From contig DYPB01000037.1 in NCBI GenBank assembly GCA_020720185.1, positions 1-18,332 on the forward strand: a DNA stretch of 18,332 bases, written 5' to 3'. This document shows, one piece after another, positions 8,104-15,837 of the stretch. Position numbers and translations under genes: made by a program. The notes below the pieces were generated by a model. It was not told where the DNA came from. It made no database searches and was given only the letters and a program-made list of their open reading frames with translations. The first letter of the stretch is position 1; every line of letters starts with the position of its first letter. Origin of the DNA: Flavobacterium psychrophilum (GTDB lineage Bacteria > Bacteroidota > Bacteroidia > Flavobacteriales > Flavobacteriaceae).

Positions 8104-9036
8104 ATGCTACCAATACACATTAACTTCAATGCCTTTATACCGAAATCATTAGGCAAAACCATGTTGAGTTATTTTGAAAATGATGCTCGTTTTAACCCAA
8201 AAGTAATGCCAAATTATGCAGAGTTTAGACAAAAGCTAATAAAAGCAGACAGCTATGGTTTTAAATGGCTGGAAGAACCAGCACATTTTGCAACGGATTA
8301 TTATTGTTCAACCGATACCATTGATTTTCATGATAAAGAATGTTCTAATAATCATACTAAAAAATTAAGTATTGCTATGCAATTTGATATAGCAAAAATA
8401 GGAAATTACTCATTTTTAGATTCAGCTTCTATTTTTAAACATACTCATGGTAAAATAAGCGATTTAAACCAACATTCAGACGAATCACATCGTATAGAAG
8501 CATTTATTCGAACTGTGCCTATATATTATGGAGGAAGCAAAACAGGAAGCATCCCAACCAGAATACAATATGAAGGAATTTGTAAAGATGCTTTGTCAGC
8601 TACATCCAAAGAAATCCCGCTAAAAACCAGTATAAAAAACACATTAAGCGGTGTATATTTCCATAGAGTAGGAACACGAGTGCCTAATGATAGCAGTGTT
8701 ATTGAAGTTGCTGCTTCGGCGGGATACCCATTTACGCCAGGTATTGTTACTCCAAATATTGATTTTAACTTAAAAATTACACTACATTTAAATGGAAAAT
8801 CATTGCGAATAACCATTAATGGAGAACATAATAATTTTCCAGCCTACGAATTGGTGGTTGATGGTAGAGTAGATTATAAGTATAAACCAACTGATGGTGG
8901 ACCAGATCATAATAATTTGAGTAGATCAATGAAGTTTAGTAAAACTGTTTATAAGCAATTAAGTGATTGGGATTTGAGGCAAATTGAATCTTTGAATCAT
9001 TCAAGTTTTCAAGGGGAATCATTGTTTGGTAGATAA
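8104..9036 (+). CDS. Uncharacterised protein, candidate T6SS cargo
   Basis: A 310-residue soluble protein with no signal peptide or membrane segment. I do not recognise an enzyme motif. A beta-rich C-terminal half carries NGEHNNFPAYELVV (about residues 239-252), close to a G-x-H-x-x-F-P-A-Y-E pattern I associate with uncharacterised Bacteroidota proteins of a DUF3238-like kind; that link is from memory and weak. Histidine and aspartate residues are frequent in the middle (for example DFHDKEC, HTHGK). It begins 3 nt after the three-helix membrane protein and ends 18 nt before the chimeric tssG 5' copy. Because it lies in the T6SS operon between core genes and lacks a secretion signal, it could be a T6SS-exported protein with the preceding membrane protein as partner; a housekeeping accessory role is equally possible. 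Confidence 0.75.
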   Translation: MLPIHINFNAFIPKSLGKTMLSYFENDARFNPKVMPNYAEFRQKLIKADSYGFKWLEEPAHFATDYYCSTDTIDFHDKECSNNHTKKLSIAMQFDIAKIGNYSFLDSASIFKHTHGKISDLNQHSDESHRIEAFIRTVPIYYGGSKTGSIPTRIQYEGICKDALSATSKEIPLKTSIKNTLSGVYFHRVGTRVPNDSSVIEVAASAGYPFTPGIVTPNIDFNLKITLHLNGKSLRITINGEHNNFPAYELVVDGRVDYKYKPTDGGPDHNNLSRSMKFSKTVYKQLSDWDLRQIESLNHSSFQGESLFGR

Positions 9037-9054
9037 TATTTTAAAAACAAACCA

Positions 9055-9265
9055 ATGAACCTAGACACCACCCAAATTAAAAAACAGGTAAACTCTAATT
9101 TAAGAGCCGAAATTTTGTTTTATGAATTGCAACAAATTCTTAAAACAAATAACCACGTCTTTGTAAAATTTGTTGGCGTTTCTAAAAGAAACCAATCCAA
9201 AGATATTGTGGATATTTCCACCATTTTATTTCAAGACGAAACAGGATTTACCAATGAAGCCGTAG
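9055..9265 (+). repeat. Upstream copy of 211-bp tssG 5' direct repeat
   Basis: This segment matches 16443-16653 at 208 of 211 positions. The differences are in codons 8 (ATT/ATA), 11 (CAG/CAA) and 69 (GCC/GCT), all silent. Similarity starts at the ATG itself: the upstream bases of the two copies differ. It ends one base into codon 71, where the sequences diverge completely. The two copies are direct repeats 7388 bp apart and bound the variable island. Confidence 0.95.
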
Positions 9266-9636
9266 ATACGCCTATATGTAGCGAACTTTTAAAACTAATT
9301 AAAAAAAGAAATTTTGAAGGAGCCCTTGTAAAAATAAAAGCCCTACAAGATGTTATAGCGGCAAATGCTACTGTGCTTACCACAAACGGAATGAAAGCCG
9401 ATTTGCCAATTATTTTGCAAACAGCACATGCAGCAATTACCACCAAAAGCAACCTGCAAACCGATCTTATCAAACAACGTAAATCGTTTACAAACACCAA
9501 CAAAGGAGTATATAAAGAACTGTATGCTTACATAACCGATGTATGCAAATTAGGAAAAATAATATTTCAAGGCACTCCAAAAGCCGAAGAATATACTATT
9601 GAAAAAATATTGCAAAAAATGCATGTTACCAAATAA
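9055..9636 (+). CDS. Chimera: TssG N-terminus fused to helical tail
   Basis: A 193-residue open frame made of two parts. Residues 1-70 are identical in sequence to the first 70 residues of the full tssG at 16443; the DNA differs at only 3 of 211 positions, all synonymous. From residue 71 (DTPICSEL) the remaining 123 residues are unrelated to TssG and predicted helical, ending with DVCKLGKIIF, GTPKAEEY and TIEKILQKM, a style seen at the C-terminus of roughly 200-residue helical Bacteroidota proteins. The fusion is in frame. The start context (AAACCA before ATG) resembles other genes of this operon. It cannot provide TssG function since about three-quarters of TssG is absent. It may be a recombination by-product or an expressed hybrid whose tail acts with the downstream candidate effector. 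Confidence 0.8.
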   Translation: MNLDTTQIKKQVNSNLRAEILFYELQQILKTNNHVFVKFVGVSKRNQSKDIVDISTILFQDETGFTNEAVDTPICSELLKLIKKRNFEGALVKIKALQDVIAANATVLTTNGMKADLPIILQTAHAAITTKSNLQTDLIKQRKSFTNTNKGVYKELYAYITDVCKLGKIIFQGTPKAEEYTIEKILQKMHVTK

Positions 9637-9678
9637 TCTCGTAGTTCTTTCACAACATAACAGTGTAAATAAAGCGGC

Positions 9679-12516
9679 ATGGCAAAAGGAGTAAAAAAAA
9701 TAAAATGGGTACCCAAAGAAGGAGATGCAACTGTTTTTTCTGAACTTTCAAAACCCAATAAATTATTGACAATAGAGCCCGATAAATGGGTTTGGTTTGA
9801 AGTGTCAGAATGGGAAGCAGGTACTACAGATGCCGAAAAAAAGAAAAAAATTACTTGGATGAAGCAAAACACAAATAGAAGAGAGGTGTTAAATTATTCC
9901 GTATTAGATTCAGACCATCTATATGCGATGAGAATAGCCAAAAAACTATGCGGTGTTTATACCTATTATGTAGAAGCGAGTTTACTTGGCAAACGAGATT
10001 TTAAAAACATAACAGGATTAAAAGTAAGGGGATATTGCCAAGAAAAGATTGTAAAAAGCTTTTGGACGGTGAGGCAAAACTCTTCTAACGAAAGAGAAAA
10101 TCATGTTTTTTCTTACGGAGAAGTAATTTATTTGCAATTAGAAACCGAAGGGTTAAATGGTAGTAAAGTAATTGTTGACGTTTACAATATGCAAGTTGGA
10201 GCAGATAAATTAGTTCATACTTATAACAATGTTGCTATTACTGATGGAGAAGTTAATCTGAAGATTACAAATAGTACCATGTGGAGAGGTAAAATTTGGC
10301 ACATAAAAGATGAAGAGAAGTTTTATGTAAAAGTAAAAAGTACTTCGGGCAAATATATTTCTGATGGTAAAGATACTATTCACGCTCGGTTTTTAAAAAT
10401 AAAAGATGAAACAGTGCCTACTACTTTTGAAAAACCATCCAACCAAACCCCCTTAAAGATAGATAAGCCAGATTTAAACGTAAAAAACTATCATCCTTGT
10501 AGGTATGAAAAAATTATTATTTATGATCCTTTAGACACTCCGATAACCCTTTTTGCGGAAGGAAAAACATTTTTAAAAAATGAAACAAAAAGCGTTCGTG
10601 TTGAAGAGCAAGAAGTGTTTTTTGATTTTAATAAACATACTATTAGACCCGATGCTCAGATTGTTTTAGATGATTTGTTAAAGTTTTTATTGTCAAACGA
10701 ACACCTACATGTTTCTTTGTCTGGTCATGCAGACGACAGAGGTGAGCTAGATTATAACCAACACTTGTCTGAAAAAAGAGCCGATGAAGTACGGTTATAT
10801 TTATTTAAAAAAGGATTAGACAAAACCAAGTTTAATATTGCAGGTTATGGCGAAGTAAGGCCAAAAGCATTAGGAAACACCGAAGATTCGTATCAAAAAA
10901 ATCGCAGGGTAGACATCAAGTTTTCGTATGTAGAGTATAATGCTCCTGTTATGGTTTATGAAACCATTGCATCATCTTATCAAATAAAGAAAAAAATAAA
11001 ACTAAAAATAGAGAAAAGAAAAACTAATAAATGTTTTAGAGACGGTAAAGAAAAACACACCCAAGAAATAGTTGTAAAATCAAACACCAATTTGGGACCT
11101 AGCACCACGGTAATGACAGCCGAGGAAATAACCCATGAAGCCTATTCTTATATAGGGTCTGATTTTAAAACAAAATATCTAAAATACTTGATAAACTATT
11201 TAAACCCTTTGGGTACAACTTATAACTCGTTTTTGTTTTATATAAATACCTGTGCCTATTATGCCAATAAGAATAACCCAACGCTGCAAATAAAGGTATA
11301 TCCAGATGTGGTATGGATAGGGCATTTTCAGTATAACTATGCCGAAAGAGGAGCTTATTTTTTTCATGATAAACAATTTGCTCTCAAAACAGGAATCTCC
11401 GATGTAATAGACGAACTGACTAATAGCACAGTTTTTAAATTTCTTAAAATACTTCCCTCTACTTGGGTGCTTGAAGCCTTGCTACAATACATAAAGCATG
11501 AAGCTATGAGTTTTACTTACGGGATTCATGTAATGCATGAACGCAGTTTAGAAAAACGAGGCGAAGCCTTATCGCTTGTTGGCAAAGAGATAAATTTACT
11601 AATTGAAACAAAATATACCAAATATGCGGCTGCGGCAGTGGTTTATTATTTTGTAATGCTGGGTATTATTATTGACCTTGTAATGATATACCTTACTAGA
11701 GGTAAAAACTTAACAGGCAGAGTAGCAAAAATTGCAAAAAAAGTAAAAATCCTAAAAAAAATAATTGATGATACTGGAGTAGAAATAGTACCACCCTCTA
11801 TTGCCATAAATGCAGGAATGTATTATAAAATGCAACTAGATGGCAGATTAGCATTAATTTATGAAGCCAATGTAAACATAAACCCATTAATAGCCATTAA
11901 CTTTATAAGAGATTTTGACTTGATAAAAATGCTACAAGCCAAGCCAGAAGCTGTAAAAGGAAAAAAACCAGCACCAAAAGAGCTAGACGAAAACAAAAAC
12001 TTGGTGCTTGAGGCTATGGACTATATAGGCATTAAAGAACTTAAAGGAACATTTACAGTAGTAGGCGAATTGGCATTAGAAACTAACGTAAAAGTTAATG
12101 TATTAACCAATACCTATGATATTAAAGACAAACTGGGCAACTTGGTTAATAATGCTAAAGCGACTGTTACTAGCAAAGAAAAGGTAAAGATAACAATTGC
12201 GATATTTGGAAAGTTTGAAAATGAGTTTAAGTTTTTTTCAATCACAAAAGTATCTGGGGAAGTTTCTTTAACGCTTAGTGGTTCGGCAACTTTACAAACT
12301 ACGTTTAAAAAAACAGAGGGCATAGGGCTATCCTTAAACAAAAAACTTATTTTCACTGGGATAAAAGGCGTTTTTACAGGGCATGTGAAAGTTAAGAATG
12401 GTCTTTTAGGCAATTTACTCGACTTTAGCCCCAACGGTGGCAAGCCCATACCGTTTACATTAATAGAGCCGCACGATATCGATTTTGGTACTATTCAGTT
12501 ATTTAACCAATCTTAA
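9679..12516 (+). CDS. Large OmpA-domain protein, candidate T6SS effector
   Basis: A 945-residue protein without a signal peptide. Residues 1-250 are beta-rich with an N-terminal K-G-V-K-K-I-K-W-V-P start, ending in YVKVKSTSGKYISDG and HARFLKIKD. An OmpA-like peptidoglycan-binding domain follows (about 310-415): FFDFNKHTI near 314-322, SGHADDRG at 348-355 with the acidic residue used in diaminopimelate binding, and NRRVDI at 408-413. Residues 480-640 include an H-E-A-M-S-F segment. A strong hydrophobic segment (about 650-673) is followed by a K-rich stretch (GRVAKIAKKVKILKK). The last 250 residues are beta-rich with repeated lipid-binding-like strands. A cytoplasmically made protein with a cell-wall-binding domain and a hydrophobic segment inside a T6SS operon suggests an exported effector acting in the periplasm or on membranes. 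The lipoproteins downstream could be its immunity proteins. The toxic activity is not recognisable. Confidence 0.8.
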   Translation: MAKGVKKIKWVPKEGDATVFSELSKPNKLLTIEPDKWVWFEVSEWEAGTTDAEKKKKITWMKQNTNRREVLNYSVLDSDHLYAMRIAKKLCGVYTYYVEASLLGKRDFKNITGLKVRGYCQEKIVKSFWTVRQNSSNERENHVFSYGEVIYLQLETEGLNGSKVIVDVYNMQVGADKLVHTYNNVAITDGEVNLKITNSTMWRGKIWHIKDEEKFYVKVKSTSGKYISDGKDTIHARFLKIKDETVPTTFEKPSNQTPLKIDKPDLNVKNYHPCRYEKIIIYDPLDTPITLFAEGKTFLKNETKSVRVEEQEVFFDFNKHTIRPDAQIVLDDLLKFLLSNEHLHVSLSGHADDRGELDYNQHLSEKRADEVRLYLFKKGLDKTKFNIAGYGEVRPKALGNTEDSYQKNRRVDIKFSYVEYNAPVMVYETIASSYQIKKKIKLKIEKRKTNKCFRDGKEKHTQEIVVKSNTNLGPSTTVMTAEEITHEAYSYIGSDFKTKYLKYLINYLNPLGTTYNSFLFYINTCAYYANKNNPTLQIKVYPDVVWIGHFQYNYAERGAYFFHDKQFALKTGISDVIDELTNSTVFKFLKILPSTWVLEALLQYIKHEAMSFTYGIHVMHERSLEKRGEALSLVGKEINLLIETKYTKYAAAAVVYYFVMLGIIIDLVMIYLTRGKNLTGRVAKIAKKVKILKKIIDDTGVEIVPPSIAINAGMYYKMQLDGRLALIYEANVNINPLIAINFIRDFDLIKMLQAKPEAVKGKKPAPKELDENKNLVLEAMDYIGIKELKGTFTVVGELALETNVKVNVLTNTYDIKDKLGNLVNNAKATVTSKEKVKITIAIFGKFENEFKFFSITKVSGEVSLTLSGSATLQTTFKKTEGIGLSLNKKLIFTGIKGVFTGHVKVKNGLLGNLLDFSPNGGKPIPFTLIEPHDIDFGTIQLFNQS

Positions 12517-12527
12517 AAAAAAGTAAA

Positions 12528-13532
12528 ATGAAAAAAATAATTTTTAGTATACTAATTTTAACAGCTTTGCAAAGTTGTTCCCAAAAACCAGAAACCATGA
12601 TAAATCAAAATAAGAATATTACATCCGATAATATAGTAGATGAGTTAGGCAAACAAGTAAAACATTATGATAAAGAAATAATGTATAAATTTAAAGTTGG
12701 AAACGAATATTGCTATGTAGAAATATTAATAAACGATATTCCAGTATATAAAGAATTTAAAGAGCCATTATCGAGTACTGCTTTTGATATCAATCATACT
12801 ATTTTTAAAAGTGGCACTCAAAAATTAACTTACAAAATATATCCTGTAGGAAAAATAGAAGATAGTAATGTTGCATTTAATACTTTAATTGATAATACTA
12901 ATTTAGAGCTTACATTAAAATCATATGATAACAATAATGCTAATGCAGAAGATGTAGTTTATAAAACCTATAAAACTCCAGTAACTGTTAGAAAAGACGA
13001 GTATGGCAATGGCACGGATATATTTATAGGCACAGGCAAACCCTATTATGAGGGTAGTTTTACCTTCGAGGCACAAGTGCCACACGAGCTACACCCACCA
13101 TTTGAAAACGCAAAAAATTTGCGAAAAGAAGATCCTATATTTCTGCAAACCCAATTGCTCAAAAAATATAAAGAAATTTGGAACGTATATCAAAACAAAG
13201 AATATGATAATATTGCTAAAACATCCTATGATTTTTTAAAAAATCAGTTCAAGGCGGAATACGCTTCTCAAAAATTTATAAAAGAGGCTTGGGACGAGAA
13301 AATAGATATATACAAATCCTCAACATTTGAAATGCAACCGATAGAAAAGTATAAGATGGAGTTTTTTGCCGATGGCAAGTTAGTTGCCTTACTAATTGAT
13401 TCAAATGACAATCGATTCAAACGAAACTCTGCCTTGTGGGCAAAAGTAGATTATGATGGAGGCTTGAGACCTTATTTTTCTATTTGTTACTTCTACATTC
13501 CCGAGGGCGAAACCGAGTTTAAAGTATATTAA
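12528..13532 (+). CDS. Lipoprotein, candidate immunity protein (copy 1)
   Basis: A 334-residue predicted lipoprotein: charged start, hydrophobic core and an LQSC lipobox with Cys17. The mature protein starts SQKPETM, without an acidic cluster after Cys. The mature part has an N-terminal beta domain (ILINDIPVYK, then FDINHTIFKSGTQKLTY, YPVGK), a linker, a second domain starting SFTFEAQVPHELHPPF, a helical segment (KKYKEIWNVY) and a C-terminal part with MEFFADGKLVALLID ending in PEGETEFKV. I do not know the family by name. It follows the 945-residue protein by 11 nt. Its 3' half from 12973 is nucleotide-identical to that of the next gene, whereas the 5' half is clearly diverged. Anchoring in the periplasm next to a candidate periplasmic effector suggests immunity; an accessory lipoprotein role is possible. 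Confidence 0.8.
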   Translation: MKKIIFSILILTALQSCSQKPETMINQNKNITSDNIVDELGKQVKHYDKEIMYKFKVGNEYCYVEILINDIPVYKEFKEPLSSTAFDINHTIFKSGTQKLTYKIYPVGKIEDSNVAFNTLIDNTNLELTLKSYDNNNANAEDVVYKTYKTPVTVRKDEYGNGTDIFIGTGKPYYEGSFTFEAQVPHELHPPFENAKNLRKEDPIFLQTQLLKKYKEIWNVYQNKEYDNIAKTSYDFLKNQFKAEYASQKFIKEAWDEKIDIYKSSTFEMQPIEKYKMEFFADGKLVALLIDSNDNRFKRNSALWAKVDYDGGLRPYFSICYFYIPEGETEFKVY

Positions 13533-13783
13533 TATGAAACCATTTTTAAAACAATTATTATTTCTTTTTTTGGGAGTTAGCCTCACAGCTTGCTCTCAAA
13601 AAAAAGAAACCATGATAGCACAAAACCCCAATATTAACGCCGAAAACATAGTAGAAGAATTAAACAAACAAGTAAAACATTATGATAAAGAGACTTATTA
13701 TGTTTTTGGAATTGGAAATCAGATGTGCTTTGTTGAAATATTAATAAATGATATTCCTGTTTACAAACAATTTAATGAACCCG
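12973..13783 (+). repeat. 811-bp direct repeat, first copy
   Basis: This block, covering the 3' half of the first lipoprotein gene, its stop and the first 250 bp of the second, recurs at 13988-14798, offset by exactly 1015 bp. By eye the two copies appear identical throughout. The left edge ends at a mismatch (A at 12972, C at 13987) into diverged but related coding DNA; the right edge ends abruptly after the CCG of codon 84 (first two bases CC plus G), where the sequences become unrelated. Confidence 0.92.
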
Positions 13784-14547
13784 CATGTACAACGGGTTTT
13801 GATATTAACCATGTTATTTTTAAAAGCGGCACACAAAAACTAACCTACAAACTCTATCCTGTAGGAAAATTAAAAAATAGCAATACTGAATTTAATAATT
13901 TAACCGATGATACAAAATTGGAATTAGAATTAGGGTCATACGACAATAAAAATGAAAATGCTGATGATGTAGTTTACAAAACTTACCAAACTCCAGTAAC
14001 TGTTAGAAAAGACGAGTATGGCAATGGCACGGATATATTTATAGGCACAGGCAAACCCTATTATGAGGGTAGTTTTACCTTCGAGGCACAAGTGCCACAC
14101 GAGCTACACCCACCATTTGAAAACGCAAAAAATTTGCGAAAAGAAGATCCTATATTTCTGCAAACCCAATTGCTCAAAAAATATAAAGAAATTTGGAACG
14201 TATATCAAAACAAAGAATATGATAATATTGCTAAAACATCCTATGATTTTTTAAAAAATCAGTTCAAGGCGGAATACGCTTCTCAAAAATTTATAAAAGA
14301 GGCTTGGGACGAGAAAATAGATATATACAAATCCTCAACATTTGAAATGCAACCGATAGAAAAGTATAAGATGGAGTTTTTTGCCGATGGCAAGTTAGTT
14401 GCCTTACTAATTGATTCAAATGACAATCGATTCAAACGAAACTCTGCCTTGTGGGCAAAAGTAGATTATGATGGAGGCTTGAGACCTTATTTTTCTATTT
14501 GTTACTTCTACATTCCCGAGGGCGAAACCGAGTTTAAAGTATATTAA
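13534..14547 (+). CDS. Lipoprotein, candidate immunity protein (copy 2)
   Basis: A 337-residue lipoprotein with an LTAC lipobox (Cys20) and the same architecture as the gene before it. Residues up to about 150 are recognisably related to copy 1 but differ at roughly a third of positions (for example Y-V-F-G-I-G-N-Q-M-C-F against Y-K-F-K-V-G-N-E-Y-C-Y), and several differences are in the first beta domain. From TPVTVRKDEYGNG onward the two proteins are identical. The gene starts one base after the stop of copy 1. Diverged N-terminal halves with identical C-terminal halves fit either recent gene conversion or unequal crossing-over. If these are immunity proteins, the diverged N-terminal domain would be the specificity part and the C-terminal half a shared scaffold; this is inference. 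Confidence 0.8.
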   Translation: MKPFLKQLLFLFLGVSLTACSQKKETMIAQNPNINAENIVEELNKQVKHYDKETYYVFGIGNQMCFVEILINDIPVYKQFNEPACTTGFDINHVIFKSGTQKLTYKLYPVGKLKNSNTEFNNLTDDTKLELELGSYDNKNENADDVVYKTYQTPVTVRKDEYGNGTDIFIGTGKPYYEGSFTFEAQVPHELHPPFENAKNLRKEDPIFLQTQLLKKYKEIWNVYQNKEYDNIAKTSYDFLKNQFKAEYASQKFIKEAWDEKIDIYKSSTFEMQPIEKYKMEFFADGKLVALLIDSNDNRFKRNSALWAKVDYDGGLRPYFSICYFYIPEGETEFKVY

Positions 14548-14798
14548 TATGAAACCATTTTTAAAACAATTATTATTTCTTTTTTTGGGAGTTAGCCTCA
14601 CAGCTTGCTCTCAAAAAAAAGAAACCATGATAGCACAAAACCCCAATATTAACGCCGAAAACATAGTAGAAGAATTAAACAAACAAGTAAAACATTATGA
14701 TAAAGAGACTTATTATGTTTTTGGAATTGGAAATCAGATGTGCTTTGTTGAAATATTAATAAATGATATTCCTGTTTACAAACAATTTAATGAACCCG
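13988..14798 (+). repeat. 811-bp direct repeat, second copy
   Basis: Second copy of the block described at 12973-13783, covering the 3' half of the second lipoprotein gene and the first 250 bp of the truncated third copy. Because the copies appear identical and tandemly arranged with a 1015-bp period, this stretch is prone both to real copy-number change and to collapse or misjoining in short-read assemblies. Confidence 0.92.
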
Positions 14799-14935
14799 TA
14801 GTAATATTCGGAGGATTAAAACTTACGTTAGATATAGAAGTTAAAGTGGGCTGGTTTACTAGAAGTTATAACATTGAAGAAATAGTAATAGAAAAAGAAG
14901 AAAAATCTTTAGGAAAAAAATATATAACCGGTTAA
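14549..14935 (+). pseudogene. Truncated third lipoprotein copy with foreign tail
   Basis: A 128-residue frame. The first 83 residues, including signal peptide and LTAC lipobox, are identical to the second lipoprotein; at 14799 the sequence changes abruptly to an unrelated 45-residue tail, with FGGLKLTLDIEVKVGWF and ending GKKYITG. The open frame is kept through the junction. The tail looks like the natural C-terminus of another protein rather than random sequence: it is beta-patterned and ends with a stop 13 nt before the next gene. I infer that it is the 3' scrap of a displaced effector or related gene whose partner is the following 294-residue gene. Whether the hybrid is expressed is unknown; it would make a small lipoprotein with most of the family fold absent. 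Confidence 0.75.
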
Positions 14936-14948
14936 AATAAAAATCATT

Positions 14949-15833
14949 ATGGAATCACACGATTATAAGAAACCATGGTATGAGTTATACACAAATGTTG
15001 GTTGTTCTGGGATAATTTATGTAAATGATATTTATGTAAATAAATACTTTGGTAAAAAAACCAAGGATGGTTTTCTTGGCGGTCAAGTACCCATCAATCA
15101 AGTGCTATTGCAGAGCGGAAAATACAAAGTGAGAGGGGTAATGTTTCCAAGGTATGGGGAAAACACCTTAAAAGGAAGTAAAATGGCAATTGACTTCGAT
15201 TTATCCGATGTTGATTTTGAAACCTATGGTCGTGGTCGCTGGAAAGAAACCAATCATGAATTTCGAACAAGTATAGAAAGTCCAGATGGGGAATATGTAC
15301 CCAATCCTGACCCCAATGCAGAGTATGGCAATATGTATGTAAGCCCATTAGACAAGCTAACAACTTATGTATTAGAAGCAGAAATAGAAGTTGAATTACC
15401 TTTTGTTATAGATGGTTGGCAAAACTCGGTAGATTTATCCAAACAAGATAAGAATATATTGTTTAAAGACGTATTGGCTTATTACAGACAAATTCACGCC
15501 TTACTAAAAGAACACAATGCAGTTAAATTTTTAGAACTATCGCAAGAGAAGATGAAACTGCAAGAAACAGCATTTTATCTAAATGAAGAGAAAAAGGAAG
15601 GCCTACGACAAGATGTTTTATCTCTTTTTAATGAAAATTTAGAAGTAGAACCGCTGGTAGAAAGCGACCTAAAATTAGAACTTATGGGGTATGGTAAATT
15701 GGTTCGATTAATCAAGTTAGATGGTAGTGAACCATTGCAGTTTAAAAGTCCAAATATTAAAGAGCAAAGTAATGTAGAGCTAGAAGTAAAACTACACATG
15801 CGAACCATAGAAAAAGGATTTAGTATAATATAA
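14949..15833 (+). CDS. Signal-less paralogue of the lipoprotein family
   Basis: A 294-residue protein starting MESHDYKKPWYELY, with no signal peptide or lipobox. Its layout parallels the two lipoproteins segment by segment: YVNDIYVNKYF against LINDIPVYK; PINQVLLQSGKYKV against DINHTIFKSGTQKL; YVLEAEIEVELPF followed by VDLSKQDK against SFTFEAQVPHEL followed by NLRKED; AYYRQIHALLKEHN against KKYKEIWNVYQNK; and LELMGYGKLVRLIKLDG against MEFFADGKLVALLIDSN. The overall identity is low but order and spacing are conserved, so I call it a diverged paralogue. Without an export signal it should be cytoplasmic, so if it is an immunity protein it would guard against a cytoplasmic target or act on a stored effector. 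It follows the foreign tail at 14799-14935 and may be the partner of that lost gene. Confidence 0.75.
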   Translation: MESHDYKKPWYELYTNVGCSGIIYVNDIYVNKYFGKKTKDGFLGGQVPINQVLLQSGKYKVRGVMFPRYGENTLKGSKMAIDFDLSDVDFETYGRGRWKETNHEFRTSIESPDGEYVPNPDPNAEYGNMYVSPLDKLTTYVLEAEIEVELPFVIDGWQNSVDLSKQDKNILFKDVLAYYRQIHALLKEHNAVKFLELSQEKMKLQETAFYLNEEKKEGLRQDVLSLFNENLEVEPLVESDLKLELMGYGKLVRLIKLDGSEPLQFKSPNIKEQSNVELEVKLHMRTIEKGFSII

Positions 15834-15837
15834 ATTT

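Noticed and set aside
9567..9872. 101-codon open frame on the minus strand
   Set aside because: It overlaps the hybrid gene end and the start of the 945-residue gene on the opposite strand; the product is low-complexity and F/S-rich.
13048..13239. 63-codon plus-strand frame occurring identically at 14063-14254
   Set aside because: It is an alternate-frame shadow inside the two identical lipoprotein 3' halves; the duplication is explained by the 811-bp repeat and not by conservation of a small protein.
13401..13586. 61-codon minus-strand frame occurring identically at 14416-14601
   Set aside because: Antisense to the lipoprotein junctions and duplicated with the same 811-bp repeat; no independent support.
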